From positions 3,106 to 67,105 of the forward strand of contig JAGWIL010000001.1 in the NCBI GenBank assembly GCA_028866335.1: a stretch of 64,000 nucleotides of DNA, read 5' to 3'. The notes beneath the pieces are model-generated. The model worked only from the letters and a program-made list of their open reading frames with translations, did not search any database and was not told the DNA's origin. The stretch is from Rhodospirillales bacterium. GTDB lineage: Bacteria; Pseudomonadota; Alphaproteobacteria; Acetobacterales; Acetobacteraceae. The stretch's first letter is position 1, and each line of letters starts with the position of its first letter. Positions 34,054 to 42,416 of this stretch are shown here, piece after piece. Position numbers and translations under genes: made by a program.

Positions 34054-34829
34054 GCGTCAAGGCGATGTCCTGGGTGTTCGAGCAGAGCCCCTACACCGGT
34101 GGCGCCCGGCTGGTACACCTGGCCCTGGCCGACAAGGCCAACGACCACAACGACTACGAGCTGTGGATGCACCAGTCCAAGATCGCCGAGATGGCCCGGG
34201 TGAGCGTCACCAGCGTCGGTCGGATTCTTCGGCAGATGGTGGCCGACGGGTACCTGGACAAGATCGAAGACGGGCGGGGGAGGGGTCGATCGACCCGCTA
34301 CCGGCTGGTGATGAAAAGCGACCAGAATGGCGTCTTTTCGCCGGACGAAAAGCGACCATCTGCGCCGGGTAAAGCGACCATCTGCGCCACCGAAAAGACG
34401 CCATCCGCACAGCCTGTCCTTAGTAGTTCCCAAGAGGGAACCCAAGGAACGCAACGCGCGCTGGCAACGCGCGGCGCGCGCGACCTGACCGGCTTCGACG
34501 AGTTCTGGAAGGCCTACCCGAGACGCAACGGTCGACGACTCGGGAGAGGGAAGTGTGTCGAGCGGTGGATCAGGCTCACCCTCGACGACCGCCGAGCCGC
34601 CTGGCGCGGTGCCGTCCACTACGCACACGACGTCGATGCGGGCCTCACCATCGCCAAGGACCCCGACCGGTGGCTGCGGGACCGCTGTTGGGAGGACTGG
34701 CAGGACCCACCGTCGGCCGTTGGCTCCACCCCTGGCCCCCGTGGCCCCCGCGGGAATGACCCCCTGCGCGGCCGACACACCACCACCCTCGATGAAGAGA
34801 TGGCACTAGCGATGGGAGCAACACCGTGA
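34050..34829 (+). CDS. Replication initiator-like protein with winged helix
   Basis: 259 residues from ATG 34050 (13 residues longer if ATG 34011 is used). Residues ~5-95 form a winged helix: LVHLALADKANDHN, then MHQSKIAEMARVSVTSVGRILRQMVADGYLDKI. The middle is a disordered Ser/Lys linker, and the C-terminal ~100 residues (LTGFDEFWKAYPRRNGRRLGRGKCVERW) resemble a DnaD/DnaT-type or phage replication-protein tail. It probably binds the origin or loads a helicase. The next gene looks like a partner. Confidence 0.65.
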   Translation: MSVKAMSWVFEQSPYTGGARLVHLALADKANDHNDYELWMHQSKIAEMARVSVTSVGRILRQMVADGYLDKIEDGRGRGRSTRYRLVMKSDQNGVFSPDEKRPSAPGKATICATEKTPSAQPVLSSSQEGTQGTQRALATRGARDLTGFDEFWKAYPRRNGRRLGRGKCVERWIRLTLDDRRAAWRGAVHYAHDVDAGLTIAKDPDRWLRDRCWEDWQDPPSAVGSTPGPRGPRGNDPLRGRHTTTLDEEMALAMGATP

Positions 34830-35356
34830 GCGACAGCGTGCGACCGATCCGACAAGACCTCGGCGACGAGGCCCTGTTCGCCGGACTCGAGCCGGCACCA
34901 CCGGCACCGCCGACCGACCAGACACTCCACGCCGTCACCACGGCGATCCGGGTGATGCGGGCGGCCAACCTCAAACTCACCTTCGGGTTCGACCAGGATG
35001 ACGCCGAACGACTGTGGGCGTCCAAGTTCGCCCCCTACTCAGCCACGGCCATCATCGAGGCGGCGGGCGAGTGGATCGACTCCGGCTCGGACGAGTTCCC
35101 GACACTGTCCGAGTTCGAGACCGTGGTGCGTGGGAGACAGACGGTGCTCGACCACCCGGCCCCGACATCACGACCACCCGGTTCCGCCTGCCCGGAGTGC
35201 TTCGCCACCGACGAAGAGCCCACGGACGGATTCGTCACGCTGAGCGACCCGACAGTCGGCGGCACCGGCGTCGTGCGCCCCTGCTCCCTGTGCAACCCCG
35301 AGCGGTACGAAGCCTGGGAGCGCGACTGGCCCCGGAAGGCGAAGGTGCGGCGATGA
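34826..35356 (+). CDS. Phage replication accessory protein, loader-type
   Basis: 176 residues from GTG 34826, overlapping the previous stop. A helical N-terminal region contains FGFDQDDAERLWASKFAPYSATAIIEAAGEWIDSG, then PTLSEFETVV, a pattern of proteins that act with DnaB-like helicases in phages. The C-terminal ~55 residues have Cys pairs CPECFATD and CSLCNPERYE that suit a zinc ribbon. The exact family is not certain. Confidence 0.55.
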   Translation: MSDSVRPIRQDLGDEALFAGLEPAPPAPPTDQTLHAVTTAIRVMRAANLKLTFGFDQDDAERLWASKFAPYSATAIIEAAGEWIDSGSDEFPTLSEFETVVRGRQTVLDHPAPTSRPPGSACPECFATDEEPTDGFVTLSDPTVGGTGVVRPCSLCNPERYEAWERDWPRKAKVRR

Positions 35357-35574
35357 CCACCACCAAGCATTGTGACGCCGAGGTCACCATCGGTGGCGCC
35401 ACCTACCGCTGTGGACGCCCACCCCGGCACACCGAGGATGCCTTCCTCGAGCTGCCGTCGCTGCACCAATGCGAAGGTCACGAACACCCAGTGGACGGCA
35501 AGGTCTACCGAATGAGCTGGACGTCCCCCACCGAGGTCGTCCACTACCGAGAGGAGCCGGCGCGTGGCGACTGA
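35353..35574 (+). CDS. Small Cys/His protein
   Basis: 73 residues from ATG 35353. CDAEV...YRCGRPPRHTED and HQCEGHEHPVDGKVY provide Cys and His residues that may bind zinc. It starts inside the preceding stop and overlaps the next gene. No known function. Confidence 0.5.
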   Translation: MTTTKHCDAEVTIGGATYRCGRPPRHTEDAFLELPSLHQCEGHEHPVDGKVYRMSWTSPTEVVHYREEPARGD

Positions 35575-36013
35575 TCCAGCGGAAGAGTGCCCCCACTGTG
35601 GGGCGAAGATGGTCCGCTACAAGCACTCACTCAACGCCGGGCTGCTCCGTGGCCTTGTGGCGCTGGCGCGGGTGCGAGAGGCCAACTTGGCGGACCTGGG
35701 CTTGTCCTACAACGACCGGTGCAACTTCCAGAAGCTCCGGTACTGGGGCCTGGTCGAAGGATGCAAGCGTGCCGACGGGTCACCCCTGCTCGGGTCCTGG
35801 CGCGTGACCCGGCTCGGCCTCGCGTGGCTCTGCGGCGACCTCAAGGTGCCGCGGTCGATGTGGACCTACCGGGGCGAACCGACGTCGGCCGACGGCGACC
35901 GCATCACGGTCGACGACGTGGAGCCCGCCTACACCACCCGACCCGAATGGGCGCGGCTGCGGGAGAGCATCCGCACCGACCCCGGGTACGGCGAACCCGT
36001 GGCGATGCTGTGA
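35564..36013 (+). CDS. Zinc-ribbon hypothetical protein
   Basis: 149 residues from GTG 35564. CPHCGAKM near 10-17 could be half of a zinc ribbon, and a winged-helix-like middle (GLLRGLVALARVREANLADLGLSYNDRCNFQKLRYWGLVEGC) follows. The C-terminal part is Arg-rich and acidic. It may be a small DNA-binding protein; the family is not recognised. Confidence 0.5.
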   Translation: MATDPAEECPHCGAKMVRYKHSLNAGLLRGLVALARVREANLADLGLSYNDRCNFQKLRYWGLVEGCKRADGSPLLGSWRVTRLGLAWLCGDLKVPRSMWTYRGEPTSADGDRITVDDVEPAYTTRPEWARLRESIRTDPGYGEPVAML

Positions 36014-36432
36014 GCAACGGGAAGCGGTGCGTCCGCTCGGGCGGCAAGACCACGTACCCCGATGAACGTCGGGCGAAGCAGGCGCTGACCAGCATCCGCA
36101 AGCGCGTCGAGGAGACGGGCCGCGGCGAGGAGTACGTGCCGACCAGCGCCTACCGCTGCACCTACTGTCACAAGTGGCACCTGACGTCCAGCGTGTCCGT
36201 CGGCGTGCCCTACGACCCACCACCATCGGAGCCAGCGAGCGAGCGCACTCCACTGGAACAGTCCGAAGAGGACCGCCTGCTGCTTGAAGGCATCGTGCGT
36301 CGGTGCATCGCCACGAACTGTGGCGCGTGCATGCACGACAAGGACTGGGGCCTCTACCGCATCCGCCGGGGGCTGATCGCCCCCCACAAGAGCAACACCC
36401 AACCAACCAACCATGAAGGAGATGCAACATGA
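36010..36432 (+). CDS. Hypothetical protein with Cys/His clusters
   Basis: 140 residues from GTG 36010. A basic N-terminal region (KRCVRSGGKTTYPDERRAKQALTSIRKRVEE) is followed by YRCTYCHKWHLTSS, a CxxCHxxH motif typical of small zinc fingers, and later CIATNCGACMHDK. It overlaps its neighbours. Such zinc proteins are frequent in this part of the genome. Confidence 0.5.
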   Translation: MSNGKRCVRSGGKTTYPDERRAKQALTSIRKRVEETGRGEEYVPTSAYRCTYCHKWHLTSSVSVGVPYDPPPSEPASERTPLEQSEEDRLLLEGIVRRCIATNCGACMHDKDWGLYRIRRGLIAPHKSNTQPTNHEGDAT

Positions 36433-37880
36433 CCACCGAACCGTCAACCACTGAGAGGTCGACGACCTCGACGTCCTCGGGTGGCACCGTCCTGGTGCTC
36501 GACCCGTCCGACGTGCAGGTGAACCCGATCAACGCGCGGAAGAAACTGCGGGACATCCCAGCGCTCACCGCGTCCGTTCGGGAGGTCGGCGTACTCGAGC
36601 CGGTGCTCGTCCGCATGGTCGAGGCGGACGTCTACATGCTGGTGGCCGGTGAGCGCCGCCGTGCCGCCGCCATCGCTGCCGGCGTGAAGTTGCCGGCGAT
36701 CGTCCTCCCCGACGCGGCGGTGCCCGCCTGGGAGGCGCTGGCCATGCTGTCGGAGAACGAGAGCCGGGACTCGCTGACCACCAGTGAGCGAGCGCGGGCA
36801 TTCCAGACCGTGCTCGACCTGGGGGCCGACCCGACCTCGGTGGCCGCGGCGGCATCGACCACGGTGGAGGAGGTCGCCCACCTGTCGGCCGTGGCCCAAT
36901 CGAAGGTCGCCGCCACCGTGACGGAGCGGTACGACCTCACGCTCGAACAGGCCGTCGTCCTGGCCGAGTTCGCCGAGGACAAGGAAGCGGTGAAGGCGCT
37001 GACCGTCATCGCCCGAGAGAACCCCGGCCGATGGGAGTACGCGGTCACCACCCTGCGCCGGGAACGGGATCGCCGCCTGGCGATGGAAGCCAAGCTGCGC
37101 CCCTACGTCGAAGCCAAGGTGCGAGTGCTCACCGAGCTCGACATCAAGCAGACGATCGCCTCCTATGAGGGAGGGAACCACTCGCGTCGACCGATCGCCA
37201 TGCTGGTGACGGACAAGGGCAAGAACCTCACGCCCGCCGGACACAAGAAGTGCCCCGGACGGTCGGTCGGGGTGTGGGCGTTCGAGCGGTGGACCGAGCC
37301 CGATGTGACGGAGTTCTGCGAGGACCCGGCGAAGCACGGCCACAAGCCGAAGGCGAAGGCCACACGCACGGGCACCGCGGCCAGTGGCAACGCCGGTGCG
37401 GAGAAGACCGAAGCGGAGAAGCAGGCCGACTCGGAGGCGCGCCGGAAGGTCATCGCGAACAACAAGGCGATGGACGTCGCCAACGAGGTCCGACGGAAGT
37501 GGCTCACCACCGCGCTGAAGGCCAAGCAGCCAAAGGGGCTCGAACGCTTCGTCACCGAGCACGTCGTCCTGGCCTACCAGGTCGGGACCACTGGGCCGGT
37601 GCTGGCCGAGATCACCGGCGCCACGCTGGTCGGAGCGGGAGCCGCCGAGAAGTGGCTCAAGAGCCTGCCCGAGAACCGCGTGCTCATGGGCCTGTTCGCC
37701 TACGTGGCCGCGGGCATCGAGACGAACGTCGACAAGACCGCCTGGCGGCACGCCGACGCTCGGCTGGTCGCCTACCTCCGGTTCCTCGAGTCGGCGGGCT
37801 ACACCCTGTCGGACATCGAGGCCGAAGCCTGCGCCGAGCACGAGAAGCGCAACCGGGCATCGTCGGGAAGCGCGAAGTGA
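36429..37880 (+). CDS. ParB-like nuclease-domain protein
   Basis: 483 residues, AAGGAG before ATG 36429. Residues ~20-130 show the ParB/Srx pattern: PSDVQVNPINARK, LEPVLVRMV, MLVAGERRRAAAIAAG (the GERRR motif, near 73-78), then LSENESRDSLTTSERARAF. A helical HTH-like region follows, with a Lys-rich linker near 300-340 and a C-terminal helical domain. ParB-type domains bind or cut DNA and use CTP. In phages these proteins may partition, protect or regulate DNA; which one is unknown here. Confidence 0.75.
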   Translation: MTTEPSTTERSTTSTSSGGTVLVLDPSDVQVNPINARKKLRDIPALTASVREVGVLEPVLVRMVEADVYMLVAGERRRAAAIAAGVKLPAIVLPDAAVPAWEALAMLSENESRDSLTTSERARAFQTVLDLGADPTSVAAAASTTVEEVAHLSAVAQSKVAATVTERYDLTLEQAVVLAEFAEDKEAVKALTVIARENPGRWEYAVTTLRRERDRRLAMEAKLRPYVEAKVRVLTELDIKQTIASYEGGNHSRRPIAMLVTDKGKNLTPAGHKKCPGRSVGVWAFERWTEPDVTEFCEDPAKHGHKPKAKATRTGTAASGNAGAEKTEAEKQADSEARRKVIANNKAMDVANEVRRKWLTTALKAKQPKGLERFVTEHVVLAYQVGTTGPVLAEITGATLVGAGAAEKWLKSLPENRVLMGLFAYVAAGIETNVDKTAWRHADARLVAYLRFLESAGYTLSDIEAEACAEHEKRNRASSGSAK

Positions 37881-38188
37881 CCATGGACGGGCAGGGGGTG
37901 GAGCCGGCCGACTCGGTCGGCTTCGCCCCCCGCCGCTACACCCTGTCGGTCGCCAAGTGCGACTGCTGCCAAGACGTCACCCTCCACATGGGCCTGTTCG
38001 TGCCGGGCCTACCGAAGATCATCGACGTGCAGTTCGACGTGCGTGACATCCCGCACCTGGTGGGCCAGCTCTCCCGCGCCTACATGAACCGGCACGACGC
38101 CGAAGGGGCGATCGACGCGATCACGGTGGCGGTGACCGACTGGCACGGGCTGGGTCCCAACGGGTGTCGAGGGGAGGCGTGGGCATGA
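37877..38188 (+). CDS. Small hypothetical protein
   Basis: 103 residues from GTG 37877 (ATG 37883 is the alternative). CDCCQDVTLHMGLFVPGLP near 29-45 includes a Cys cluster; the rest is beta/alpha with an Asp-rich VRDIPHLVGQLSRAYM. It overlaps both neighbours. No known family. Confidence 0.45.
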   Translation: MTMDGQGVEPADSVGFAPRRYTLSVAKCDCCQDVTLHMGLFVPGLPKIIDVQFDVRDIPHLVGQLSRAYMNRHDAEGAIDAITVAVTDWHGLGPNGCRGEAWA

Positions 38189-38487
38189 GGAGACCCAAGG
38201 TGTTCACCGAGCGCCACTACGATGCGCCACCGGTCGACCCGGGTGTCACGGACGAGCTGTGGGTGTACCTGGCCACCGACCCCGGCGGGACCACCGGCGT
38301 CGCCTACTACGAGACGTCGGGTGGGGCGCGGGTGCCGCTGGTGGCTCCGTCGGAGGGCCGGGCGATCCAGCTCGCACCGCTGGCCCAGGCGCTCGCGGAC
38401 CTCACCGGGCGCTCGCTGACACTGACGGCGTTCGGGTCGCGGCGCGACGTCAACGTGGTCACGCCAAGCGAACGGACATCGACGTGA
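38185..38487 (+). CDS. Small hypothetical protein
   Basis: 100 residues from ATG 38185 overlapping the previous stop. It contains LATDPGGTTGVAYYETSGG and a helical AIQLAPLAQALADLTG. The DPGGTTGVA stretch recalls RuvC/RNase H-like folds (D near the start, GxTG), but the protein is far too short for a full enzyme. Function unknown. Confidence 0.45.
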   Translation: MRRPKVFTERHYDAPPVDPGVTDELWVYLATDPGGTTGVAYYETSGGARVPLVAPSEGRAIQLAPLAQALADLTGRSLTLTAFGSRRDVNVVTPSERTST

Positions 38488-39155
38488 CCACGCCCAAGGT
38501 CAAACACCCGGCGCCCTACAGTCCGGCGATCATCGACGCGATGGCGACACTGATCAACCGGGAGGCCCTGCGACGGGACCTGCCCGTTCACGAGCTCATG
38601 GTGCTCGACCCGATGGCGGGGACCGGTCGCATCCACCAGTTGCCGGCGCGCACCTTCGGCATCGAACTCGAACCGGAGTGGGCGGCGTGGCATCCCGACA
38701 CCAAGGTCGGCAACGCCTGCTCGCTCCCGTTCGACGACGACCGGTTCCATGCCATCGGCGTCTCGCCCGCCTACGGCAACCGGTTCGCCGACCACCACAA
38801 CCCGAAGGACACCAGTACCCGGCGGTCGTACAAGTTCGACCTCGGGCGCGACCCGTCGCCTGGCTCGAGCGGCGTGCTGCACTTCGGCCCGGCGTACCGA
38901 CGGCTGCACCAACGGGCATGGGAGGAGGCGACCCGTGTGCTGATGCCGGGCGGTCTGTTCATGCTCAACGTGTCGAACTTCGTCCGGGACTTCCAGGTGG
39001 TCCAGGTGGCCGAGTGGCACATGGCGGTGCTGTTCCGGCTGGGCTACCTCTTGGAGTCGGCCGAGACCGTGAGCACCCGCCGGCTGCGCCACGGTGCGAA
39101 CCGAGAGGCGCGGGTCGACGGTGAACTGGTCGTAGCCTTGCGGAAGCCACTATGA
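38484..39155 (+). CDS. DNA methyltransferase-like protein
   Basis: 223 residues from GTG 38484. LMVLDPMAGTGRI (residues ~34-46) is a good SAM-binding motif I, FGIELEPEW gives motif II, and IGVSPAYGNR near 92-101 stands where DPPY/SPPY is expected, reading SPAY. A late LMPGGLFMLNVSNFVRD strand is typical of phage methylases. The altered motif IV may shift the target or lower activity. It probably modifies phage DNA to evade restriction, as does the neighbouring deazaguanine cluster. Confidence 0.65.
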   Translation: MTTPKVKHPAPYSPAIIDAMATLINREALRRDLPVHELMVLDPMAGTGRIHQLPARTFGIELEPEWAAWHPDTKVGNACSLPFDDDRFHAIGVSPAYGNRFADHHNPKDTSTRRSYKFDLGRDPSPGSSGVLHFGPAYRRLHQRAWEEATRVLMPGGLFMLNVSNFVRDFQVVQVAEWHMAVLFRLGYLLESAETVSTRRLRHGANREARVDGELVVALRKPL

Positions 39156-39568
39156 CCGAGCAGCCCGACGTCACCCCGATTCCCAAGCCACCACCGCGGG
39201 AGAAGACGCCGTACCGCGGGCTGCGGCGGGGGAAGCGGCTCAACCCGCGGAGCGCGAAGACCATCGCAGCCGTTCCCGAGCGCGACGAGGTCCGCGAGGC
39301 CGTCTTCGCCCGCGATGGCCGACGCTGTCGGCTCGCCCCGTTCTTCCCCGACACGCCGTGCGGCGGGCGGTTGACCTACCACCACGTCGTCAAGGCGGGC
39401 CAGGGTGGCGCGTACACCGTCGAGAACGGGATCACCGCCTGCGTCATCCACAACGACTACATCGAGGACCACCCCGACGAGGCGAAGGCGCTCGGCCTGA
39501 CCAAGACCGCGCCGCCAGTCGGCGGGCCGCTCTACCGCCGGGAACCCGGCCCCGACGCCCGTGGCTGA
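39152..39568 (+). CDS. HNH endonuclease-like protein
   Basis: 138 residues from ATG 39152. After a basic Pro/Lys/Arg-rich N-terminus the text REAVFARDGRRCRLAPFF...RLTYHHVVKAGQGGAYTVENGITACVIHNDYIEDHP carries the HNH pattern (HHVV...N...H). HNH enzymes of phages nick DNA in packaging or recombination, or act as homing enzymes. It sits in a nuclease cluster with VRR-NUC. Confidence 0.7.
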   Translation: MTEQPDVTPIPKPPPREKTPYRGLRRGKRLNPRSAKTIAAVPERDEVREAVFARDGRRCRLAPFFPDTPCGGRLTYHHVVKAGQGGAYTVENGITACVIHNDYIEDHPDEAKALGLTKTAPPVGGPLYRREPGPDARG

Positions 39569-39749
39569 CGTGCGCGTAGGTTCACCCCGCGCCTCTGGCT
39601 CTGCCGGCGTGGACCGCCGCCCCATGCTGACGCCGAAGGAACAGGAAGCGCTCTCGTTCGCCTGTCAGGCGCTCGGGATCACGCGCGCCGAGTTCGTGTA
39701 CCAGGCGACGCGCCAGGCGCTCGACGAGTTCTACGGGGAGGGTCCGTGA
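39561..39749 (+). CDS. Small ribbon-helix-helix-like protein
   Basis: 62 residues from GTG 39561, or 41 from ATG 39624. LTPKEQEALSFACQALGITRAEFVYQATRQALDEFYG looks like the helical part of CopG-type dimeric regulators. It overlaps both neighbours. A role in regulation is possible; evidence is limited to this short stretch. Confidence 0.4.
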   Translation: MADVRVGSPRASGSAGVDRRPMLTPKEQEALSFACQALGITRAEFVYQATRQALDEFYGEGP

Positions 39750-40147
39750 GCCGCGACCGGCTGTTCACCACACCGGAGGCGATGACCGAGCGGGAGTGGC
39801 AAAGCACGTTGCAGGACCGGCTCACCGAGGAGGGCTACCTGTGGCAGCACGTCTACCGGATGCAGACGGCACGGGGGACGTGGCGCACCAGCACGACGAG
39901 CGTGGGCTGGCCCGACCTGGTGGCGCTGCGGGGCGAGCACGTCCTGGCCATCGAGTGCAAGAAGAGCCCGCGCGACCTGCCGACGGATGATCAGATCAAG
40001 TGGCTGGTCGCGTTCACGGCGCTGCCCACGGGGCGCGCCTGGGTCCTGCGTCCGACCGATGACTGGCAGGCGGTGGCGAACTGGATCCACCAACCCTGGC
40101 GGTCGCCGGAGATCCACGGCTGGGTGCGGTCCGGTCCTGTAGCCTGA
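39746..40147 (+). CDS. VRR-NUC endonuclease
   Basis: 133 residues from GTG 39746. WQSTLQDRLTEEGYLWQHV, then VGWPDLVALRGEHVLAIECKKSP gives the D...E-x-K nuclease core, with the WP-D-L-V-A motif of the VRR-NUC family near 52-58 and ECKK near 67-70. These are structure-specific nucleases; phage members resolve branched DNA. A TAGCCT box overlaps the gene's end and drives the next transcript. Confidence 0.8.
   Translation: MSRDRLFTTPEAMTEREWQSTLQDRLTEEGYLWQHVYRMQTARGTWRTSTTSVGWPDLVALRGEHVLAIECKKSPRDLPTDDQIKWLVAFTALPTGRAWVLRPTDDWQAVANWIHQPWRSPEIHGWVRSGPVA
40140..40145 (+). promoter_or_regulatory. -10 box TAGCCT
   Basis: TAGCCT overlaps the end of the VRR-NUC gene and lies 41 bases before ATG 40187. 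A CAACCACCACCACCGAGGAG leader sits between, so this transcript has a normal Shine-Dalgarno start. Confidence 0.35.
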
Positions 40148-40186
40148 GCGGCAGTACCAACCACCACCACCGAGGAGACCACCGAT

Positions 40187-40675
40187 ATGACCGCAGCAAA
40201 GAGCACCACGACCCGGAGCGGGTTCCTCCGCCCAAGCACGCTCGCCGGCATCCCCCTGGGGGAGCACGACGACCTCCCGATCACGCAGAGCAACGGCACG
40301 ATCACCGGCCTCGCCGGAGGGTTCAGTGAGACCGCGGCGATGGACAAGATCCACGTCCCCGTCGGCTCCCGGGTCATCGCCCTGGTGGTCATGGTGGCCG
40401 ACAGCCACGAGTACGACCGGGTCACCGAAGGGCGGGGGAAGGACAAGACGATGCTCGACGAGTTCGTCGAGACCACCGTCTACAAGGGGGAGTCGGTCTT
40501 GCTCATCGACCCCGACGACGTCGAGGACCTGGTGAAGAAGCACCAGGAGAAGGTCGCCAAGGTCCGAGCCGCGGCGGAGGCGGCGGCGAAGGCGGCGAGG
40601 GGCGAACTTCCACTCCCCTTCGGCACCGACGACGAGGATGACGACGGCGGCGAGGGCGAGGGCGACGACGCGTGA
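40187..40675 (+). CDS. Hypothetical protein with acidic tail
   Basis: 162 residues, GAGGAG before ATG 40187. The body is beta-rich (HVPVGSRVIALVVMVADSH, TTVYKGESVLLI), then a helix of Lys/Ala/Glu and an acidic D/E/G tail. It directly precedes the modification genes, with an ATG-type overlap, so a link to them is possible. The family is unknown to me. Confidence 0.5.
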   Translation: MTAAKSTTTRSGFLRPSTLAGIPLGEHDDLPITQSNGTITGLAGGFSETAAMDKIHVPVGSRVIALVVMVADSHEYDRVTEGRGKDKTMLDEFVETTVYKGESVLLIDPDDVEDLVKKHQEKVAKVRAAAEAAAKAARGELPLPFGTDDEDDDGGEGEGDDA

Positions 40676-41520
40676 CCGATCCCGCTCCCATCGTGGGTCG
40701 CGGGTTGGAGATGATGCCCATCGACTCGCTGGTGCCCGCGCTGCGCAATCCGAAGCGCCATGAACTCGAGCAGTTGCGGGCGAGCTACCGCCGCTTCGGG
40801 TTCACGAACCCGCCGATCCTGGACGAGCGCACGGGCCGGCTGGTGGCGGGCCACGGTCGGCTGCAACTCCTGCAGATCGAACAGCGCGAGGGAGCCGAGC
40901 CACCCGAAGGCATCGAGGTCGAGGGCGACGTCTGGAAGGTGCCGGTGGTGCGGGGGTGGGCCAGCGCGAACGATGCCGAGGCCGAGGCATACCTCATCGC
41001 CGACAACCGGCAGGCGGAGCTCGGCGGGTGGGACACCGATCTGCTCGGGCCGATGCTGGACGACCTCGCGGCGCTCCCGGAACTGCAACTCGACGGCATC
41101 GGCTTCGCCCTGGACGACCTGCCGCGGCTGGACGACCTGGTGGGTTCCGGGTTCAGTGGTGGCGGGCTGGGCGACGGCGGCGACGCGGGTGGGGGACAGC
41201 CGCCGTCCGACGGCTCGCTCCTGGCGCTCGTCGACGTCACGGTCGGGGAGCCGACCCATGAGGTCGAACCCGGTGACGTCTACCTCATCCAGGACCGGCA
41301 CCGCCTGGTGATCGCCGACGTGATGACCGGGTGGAGGGAGTGGTCGAAGTTCCTCACCGACGACGCCCTGTTCGTGCCCTACCCCGGTCCCTACGTCGCG
41401 CTGACCAAGAAGGCCGAGACGGTGGCGATGGTGCTGGTGCAGCCCGAGCGCTTCATCGCCGGGCACATCCTCGACAAGTTCGCTGCGGTGCATGGCGAGG
41501 ACGGGATCGTCAAGACGTGA
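40672..41520 (+). CDS. ParB-like domain fused to a collapsed DNA methyltransferase
   Basis: 282 residues from GTG 40672. Residues ~10-130 have the ParB pattern (PIDSLVPALRNPKRHELEQLRASYRRFGF, GRLVAGHGRLQLL, YLIADNRQAELGGWD). Residues ~195-282 read VEPGDVYLIQDRHRLVIADVM, then VPYPGPYVALTKKAETVAMVLVQPERFIAGHILDKF. These are the two ends of a ParB-methyltransferase fusion, but the SAM-binding core and DPPY-type motif between them are missing. It may bind DNA without methylating and could help choose sites for the next gene's enzyme (inference). Confidence 0.65.
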   Translation: MTDPAPIVGRGLEMMPIDSLVPALRNPKRHELEQLRASYRRFGFTNPPILDERTGRLVAGHGRLQLLQIEQREGAEPPEGIEVEGDVWKVPVVRGWASANDAEAEAYLIADNRQAELGGWDTDLLGPMLDDLAALPELQLDGIGFALDDLPRLDDLVGSGFSGGGLGDGGDAGGGQPPSDGSLLALVDVTVGEPTHEVEPGDVYLIQDRHRLVIADVMTGWREWSKFLTDDALFVPYPGPYVALTKKAETVAMVLVQPERFIAGHILDKFAAVHGEDGIVKT

Positions 41521-42416
41521 TCCCCACCGACGGCACCTGGGACCCGTCCGACCGGCACATCTACTTCCTGGCCGCGTCGCTTTCCCGGCAACAGTGGGCG
41601 TGCGTCAACCACGGCTACGTCCTGCTGGCCGTGAACGACCTGACCGACGCCACCTGCGAGGCGGTGCTCGAGCCGATGCTCGATGGCGGGACGCGGGTGC
41701 TGCTGGACTCCGGCATCTTCTGGCTCACGAACGAGCACAAGCGCCGGACGGGTATGTCGATGAACGAGGCGCTGGCCCTGGCGCCGACAGAGATCGAAGG
41801 GTTCGATGCACTCTGGCAGCGGTACGTCACCATCGTCGGCCGCTACGGGAGCCGGGTATGGGGCACGATCGAGCTGGACCAGGGCGGCGCCGTCAACAAG
41901 CGCAAGACGCGGGCAAAGCTCCGCGACCTCGGGATCAACCCCATGCCCGTCTACCACCCGCTCAACGACGGTGCTGAGTACTTCGACGAGCTCGCCGAAG
42001 AGACCGACCGCTTCTGCATGGGCAACGTGGTCCAGGCCGACCGCCGGACGCGGGTGCGCCTCCTGGCGTCGCTGTGGGAGCGCCACCGCAAGTACCCGGA
42101 CCTGTGGGTCCACGTTCTCGGGCTGACCCCGAACCAGGTGCTCAACGCCTACCCCTGCGACAGCGCGGACTCATCGACGTGGCTCAACGTCGTGCGGTGG
42201 GCCGGGTACGGGGAGAAGGCGATGCTGCGGCCGGTCTCCCCGATGGACCCGGACTACAAGTACGTGATCGGCGACACCGCCGACGACTCCCCCTCGAGCG
42301 ACAAGCGCAGCCTGGCGATGAGCGCGGCCGGCATGACCATGAACCAACTCGGGTGGCGCCACTGGCAGGACCGGATCCAGGAAGGGCTCGACCTTCCCTG
42401 CTACCCGGCACCATGA
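41517..42416 (+). CDS. dpdA: DpdA-like DNA 7-deazaguanine transglycosylase
   Basis: 299 residues from GTG 41517. The TIM-barrel text resembles phage DpdA: LLDSGIFWLT with D64, GTIELDQGG with D121, VYHPLNDGAEYFDEL, and WVHVLGLTPNQVLNAYPCDSADSSTW near 197-221. It lacks the zinc cysteines of tRNA-guanine transglycosylase. DpdA swaps guanine in DNA for a 7-deazaguanine base using an aspartate nucleophile. It is followed at once by T-fold, QueD, QueE and FolE genes, which would supply the base. Phage DNA would then resist restriction enzymes. Confidence 0.75.
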   Translation: MIPTDGTWDPSDRHIYFLAASLSRQQWACVNHGYVLLAVNDLTDATCEAVLEPMLDGGTRVLLDSGIFWLTNEHKRRTGMSMNEALALAPTEIEGFDALWQRYVTIVGRYGSRVWGTIELDQGGAVNKRKTRAKLRDLGINPMPVYHPLNDGAEYFDELAEETDRFCMGNVVQADRRTRVRLLASLWERHRKYPDLWVHVLGLTPNQVLNAYPCDSADSSTWLNVVRWAGYGEKAMLRPVSPMDPDYKYVIGDTADDSPSSDKRSLAMSAAGMTMNQLGWRHWQDRIQEGLDLPCYPAP

